64,000 nucleotides of DNA from Heterostelium album PN500 (Eukaryota; Evosea; Eumycetozoa; Acytosteliales; Acytosteliaceae), in contig NW_008805103.1 in the NCBI RefSeq assembly GCF_000004825.1, positions 681,941 to 745,940 of the forward strand, written 5' to 3'. Positions 60,700 to 64,000 of this stretch are shown here, piece by piece (positions within the stretch are counted from its first letter, which is position 1; every line of letters starts with the position of its first letter). Position numbers and translations under genes: made by a program. Below the pieces are notes generated by a model that was not told the origin of the DNA, searched no databases, and saw nothing but the letters and a program-made list of their open reading frames with translations.

Positions 60700-62445
60700 T
60701 TAACATAATTTGAATGTCTTTTCTTCACAACCGTATGCTTTTGGAGTGAGTTGAATTAGAGTGTGTAGTGGTATGTTTAAAAATGGACATTCCTCTTTGA
60801 CGCGACCGGTTAGGTAGGAGTAGAGACAACGGAGAGTGGCTTGGTGACTTACTATCAGTATCGGAAGTTTGGTTCTTTCCAGCTCGAGTAGCAGCGGTTC
60901 CAGCCGCTGTATGACATCTTCGTACGACTCGCCACGCGGATAACGATAGCTAAGTTTGTCAGAGTCACGTGCAGCACTCTCGTCCGGCATCTTGTCTTGG
61001 ATCTCCTCGTAGGTCATTCCGTCGCAGATACCGGCGTCGATCTCGTCGAGACCGCGCATCACCACTTTCGGCTGTGAGATATACTGTGCCGTACGGATGG
61101 CGCGTTTCAAGCTCGATGTCCACACTACCACCTCACCGTCGTAGCCCTCCTTGCGCAAGTTGCCGCACCAATCCGAGATCCAAACGGCCAGTTGATGCGC
61201 GTAGTTGTCGCCACGCTCCGTCAAGTCGGAGTCACCACCGATCTTGCCGGCGGCATTAAACTCTGATTCACCGTGACGAGTCAGCCAAATTGGACGTGGA
61301 TGTATATGTAAATTCATCAGGAAAAACACAATTCTGCTCGGAATGTAACCAGTTATATTATTCACCTCTATCTTCTTGCCGACATCAAACAACTTTATAT
61401 ACTGAAGATCCGCTCCTTCCACCGGTTCATATACCTTATTATAATGTGCAATTCTATCTCTAAAATCTTGTACTGCTTTCTTTGAATCTGCACCAGCATA
61501 ACTAAATAAATAAGTAAATAAATATTTGAAAAAAATTTTAAAGTGATTAAATTCAAAAAACTTTTTCCAGGTTTTTGTTTTTTCTTATTTTTCCCAGAGA
61601 AATTATTACTACTTACTCTGGAGATAATAATTTTGTTTCTTTTATGTTGGCTTCTATTACATCGGGATCGTTACAAATTGATTCTATAAATAATACATTC
61701 ATTTTCTCACGGGTACAACGTGTGAGGATCAGTTGACGACGTTCGCGTGTGCTGTTGGTGGCATCGTAGATTCCAACTCTTCCTCCGTTGTGCAGCCATG
61801 AGATCATGTCGTCGAGAGCGGCCACAGCCATATGAAGACGTGCTTTGATACCCTCTGGATTCTGTGGATCGAAAAAGTCGTGTGGCTGACCGGTACCGAT
61901 ACGAAGTCGACGGTACTCACCGACATTGAACACCTTTGCCGGCAACAACATCCAATTCAGCATTCTACAGATCTTTCGAGCGACATAAGTCTTTCCACGT
62001 GCTGGCAAACCAACCATTACCAAAACTATCTTTTCTTTATCCAATCCTGTATAGCCAGCCGATCTTTTCTTTCCATCATCAGCTAAATGTAGATTAGAAA
62101 ATATTGTACAAGTGAGTTTGTTAATAAATCGAATTGAATTGAATTAGAAAAGTAAAGTAAAGTAAAGTAAAGAGTTATGATTAACTTACCCATATCATGT
62201 TTAACAAGAATAACTTGAAATTCCGTTAGTTTATCTATTGATTTGAATGGTACTTCATTTCCGGTCGATGGGTCGACATTGAAGAATGGACATTCTGTAT
62301 CTTTTGGGAACTCGGGGAACTTTGAAACAAACAGTAGTTTGAGATCGTCGAGTGTACTGCCTGTGAATATTGCTTTCTTAACTCTATCTCTTACTCTAAA
62401 GAATATTGTCTTTGGTGGTTGTTGTTTTGTTTGTTCATCTGTCAT
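60700..62445 (-). CDS. pfkfb: 6-phosphofructo-2-kinase / fructose-2,6-bisphosphatase
   Basis: Exons on the minus strand: 62190-62445, 61617-62082, 60700-61501; 507 residues. An N-terminal extension of about 85 residues (RVRDRVKKAIFTGSTLDDLK, then FPEFPKDTECPFFNVDPSTG) is unlike animal forms. The kinase half has Walker A GLPARGKT near residue 110, FNVGEYRR, and YDATNSTRERRQLI. The bisphosphatase half has the phosphohistidine motif LTRHGESEFN near 313, a second catalytic region DEIDAGICDGMTYEEI, RYPRGESYEDVIQRLEPL, and SHQATLRCL near 458. The enzyme sets fructose 2,6-bisphosphate, switch of glycolysis and gluconeogenesis. Both active sites look complete. The phosphatase half is much more GC-rich than the kinase N-terminus. 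Confidence 0.93.
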
Positions 62446-62842
62446 TTTATTTATCTTTTTGCAAAAAAATCTTAAACAAAAATAAACATGAACATAAACA
62501 ATATAAAGAAAACAAAACAAAGCCTAATAAAAAAATAAAATTAATATAAGATTTTGAAATTTCTCTCTGTTCAAAAAAACATGACAAAAAAATTGATCAG
62601 AGGTTGGAAAAAAAAAAAAAAAAAGGATTTTTTCTAATTTTTGTTAAAATATTTTAATTGTTTGTAATTTTTTTTATTTTTTTTTGTGGATTTGATATGG
62701 GTTTTATTTATTAATTGCAAAGATCATCAATCTTTACCTTAAAAGATGATTAAAGAAATTTAGAAATTTATAATAGTTTTTTTTTATTTAAAATTAATAA
62801 TTAAATAATAAATAGAAATCAATAAATAATGATATTGTTGTT
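62446..62842. other. Divergent promoter region
   Basis: Between PFKFB (minus) and the FNIP gene (plus). An A run at about 62609-62624 and T runs; no gene. Confidence 0.4.
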
Positions 62843-64000
62843 ATGGATAAATTATCAAATTTATTATTAAAAAATATTATTATATATTTAGATAATATCG
62901 ATACGATCATATTTTCATTAGTTTGTAAGAGATTCTATCAAAATAGAGATACACTCATACAATGGCAATTAACTAAAAACAATGCCTATAAATACTTGGA
63001 GGATAAACATTTTCAACATTTTCATTTGAATTCTTTTAAATCTATACTTTTGAAATCATTAGATTTATATTATATCGATAGTAAGTGGTGTTTGTTCTTA
63101 ATAATTAAGTTTATATTTACTTATTATTATTATTATTTATTAATTTATTTATAGATAGTTTTAATGATAATGAAAATAATGAAATCAATTCAAATATAAA
63201 TAGTTTAGCATTTTCAGGTGGATTCACAGGCCAATTAGTTAGATCGATGTTTCCAGATTGTATTACTACTGTATATCTACCGTATCATTTCAATACACCG
63301 TTGAAAGTGGGACTTTTTTCATCTAGTTTGGTGACACATCTAACGTTTGGCGGAAAGTTCAATCAGATCCTAGAGGTCGGTGTGCTCCCGTCCAATCTGA
63401 AGTTCTTGGCATTCGGAACGGACTTTAATCAAAGGCTGATACCTGGTTCATTGCCATCGACACTCACTGAGATAGCTTTTCAATTTTATTATAATCAACC
63501 ACTGGAAAGAGGTGCGATTCCACCTGCCTGTAGGAAGCTAACGTTTATGAATGAATTCGATCAGCTGATAAAAGCGGGTGATCTACCAGAGAGTTTGACT
63601 TCGTTGGCATTTGGAACGAAATTCAATCAGAAAATTGAAGTCGGAGTATTGCCAGCCGGTTTGTTGCACTTGGAGTTCGGACTGAACTATAATCATCCGA
63701 TGGAGATTGGCGTGTTGCCGGAGCGGCTGGAAACTCTGAGGTTGGGATATCATTATAATCAACCATATGTATTTCCGGCTTCGTTGATATCGATTCACAC
63801 TCAGCGGGTATTCGATTTCCGATTGCTCCGTCGACAATTGCAGGCCGGACAACTCGGGCTGCAAACACTCTCCACTGGAAAACTCTATAATGAAAGTTTG
63901 AATATGTCGGATTTCACAACGTTGACCCGACTGGAATTCGGTCTGAATTTCGATAGTCCACTGAGACCAGGTGAACTTCCACCGAATCTAGAGTATCTCT
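62843..64000 (+). CDS. F-box/FNIP-repeat protein, 5' part (runs off the window)
   Basis: Exon 1 62843-63080 and exon 2 from 63155 onward. The N-terminus MDKLSNLLLKNIIIYLDNID, TIIFSLVCKRFY is a degenerate F-box. After a short Asn-rich link come FNIP-type leucine-rich repeats of about 22 residues: FNTPLKVGLFSSSLVTHLTF, FNQILEVGVLPSNLKFLAF, FNQRLIPGSLPSTLTEIAF, YNQPLERGAIPPACRKLTF, FNQKIEVGVLPAGLLHLEF and more, to the end of the window. FNIP proteins are hugely expanded in dictyostelids; with an F-box they are thought to select targets for SCF ubiquitin ligases, mostly without known targets. Confidence 0.9.

Noticed and set aside
1-64000. Mobile or virus-like elements and CRISPR arrays
   Set aside because: No reverse transcriptase, integrase, transposase or capsid-like frame, no terminal repeats and no spaced direct repeats were seen; the only duplication is the host gene segment at 18 kb.

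Overview
The window is nuclear DNA of a dictyostelid social amoeba. The signs are strongly AT-rich intergenic DNA with long A and T runs, short GT..AG introns (mostly 60-130 nt) with GTAAGT/GTATGT donors, proteins loaded with poly-Gln, poly-Asn and poly-Ser/Thr tracts, and lineage-typical families: FNIP/F-box proteins, ankyrin proteins with repeated KWLHENRTEGC-like units, and an hssA/7E-type small glycine-rich protein. Coding blocks are clearly richer in G+C than the spacers. I cannot place it to species from sequence alone. About twenty-six protein genes are supported; most are spliced, and the exon joins given were worked out by hand from splice signals and frame, and checked for phase.

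Layout. 1-1.2 kb: end of an ankyrin-repeat gene (minus). 1.5-1.8 kb: hssA-like small gene (minus). 2.3-6.7 kb: SNF2 helicase of the ERCC6L/PICH type (plus). 6.9-11.1 kb: gamma-synergin-like Gln-rich clathrin adaptor accessory protein (minus). 12.2-12.8 kb: doubtful spliced micro-gene. 13.1-14.2 kb: membrane-anchored short-chain dehydrogenase. 14.6-16.9 kb: F-BAR/RhoGAP protein (minus). 18.1-20.6 kb: Vps33-like SM protein (minus), followed on its 3' side by a decayed tandem copy of its own 3' end. 22.2-24.0 kb: ribosomal protein eL8/RPL7A. 25.0-25.7 kb: divergent KDEL-receptor-like protein. 26.2-28.6 kb: MFSD4-like transporter. 28.7-29.6 kb: unrecognised protein (minus). 29.9-31.3 kb: RMND1/DUF155 mitochondrial protein with an apparent frameshift (minus). 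31.7-32.7 kb: nucleoplasmin-like protein. 32.9-35.5 kb: MCM6. 35.9-38.0 kb: ASH2-type winged-helix protein (minus) with 2.6 kb of upstream DNA. 40.6-42.7 kb: mitochondrial YchF/OLA1 ATPase (minus). 43.4-46.8 kb: importin-13-like karyopherin. 47.1-48.8 kb: perilipin (minus). 50.8-52.0 kb: ADP-ribosylarginine hydrolase. 52.2-53.2 kb: small membrane protein (minus). 53.5-56.0 kb: MFS_3 transporter (minus). 57.1-58.5 kb: YeiH/UPF0324-type membrane protein. 59.35-59.5 kb: a 54-residue secreted six-cysteine peptide. 60.7-62.4 kb: PFKFB (minus). 62.8-64 kb: F-box/FNIP protein running off the end.

There is no operon logic. Loose functional links are DNA replication and mitosis (MCM6 and PICH, both with E2F-like sites upstream), membrane trafficking (synergin, Vps33, KDEL-receptor-like), mitochondria (RMND1, YchF) and lipid storage and sugar control (perilipin, PFKFB). 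I saw no tRNA, rRNA, CRISPR array, retroelement, DNA transposon or virus-like element. The most interesting items are the small secreted cysteine peptide, the tandem 3' duplication at the Vps33 gene, the KDEL-receptor-like protein without its ligand-binding residues, the dehydrogenase with Arg for catalytic Lys, and compact clusters of DNA dyads in non-coding stretches (14.33-14.40 kb, inside the 584-nt YchF intron, and in the 769-nt RPL7A intron).
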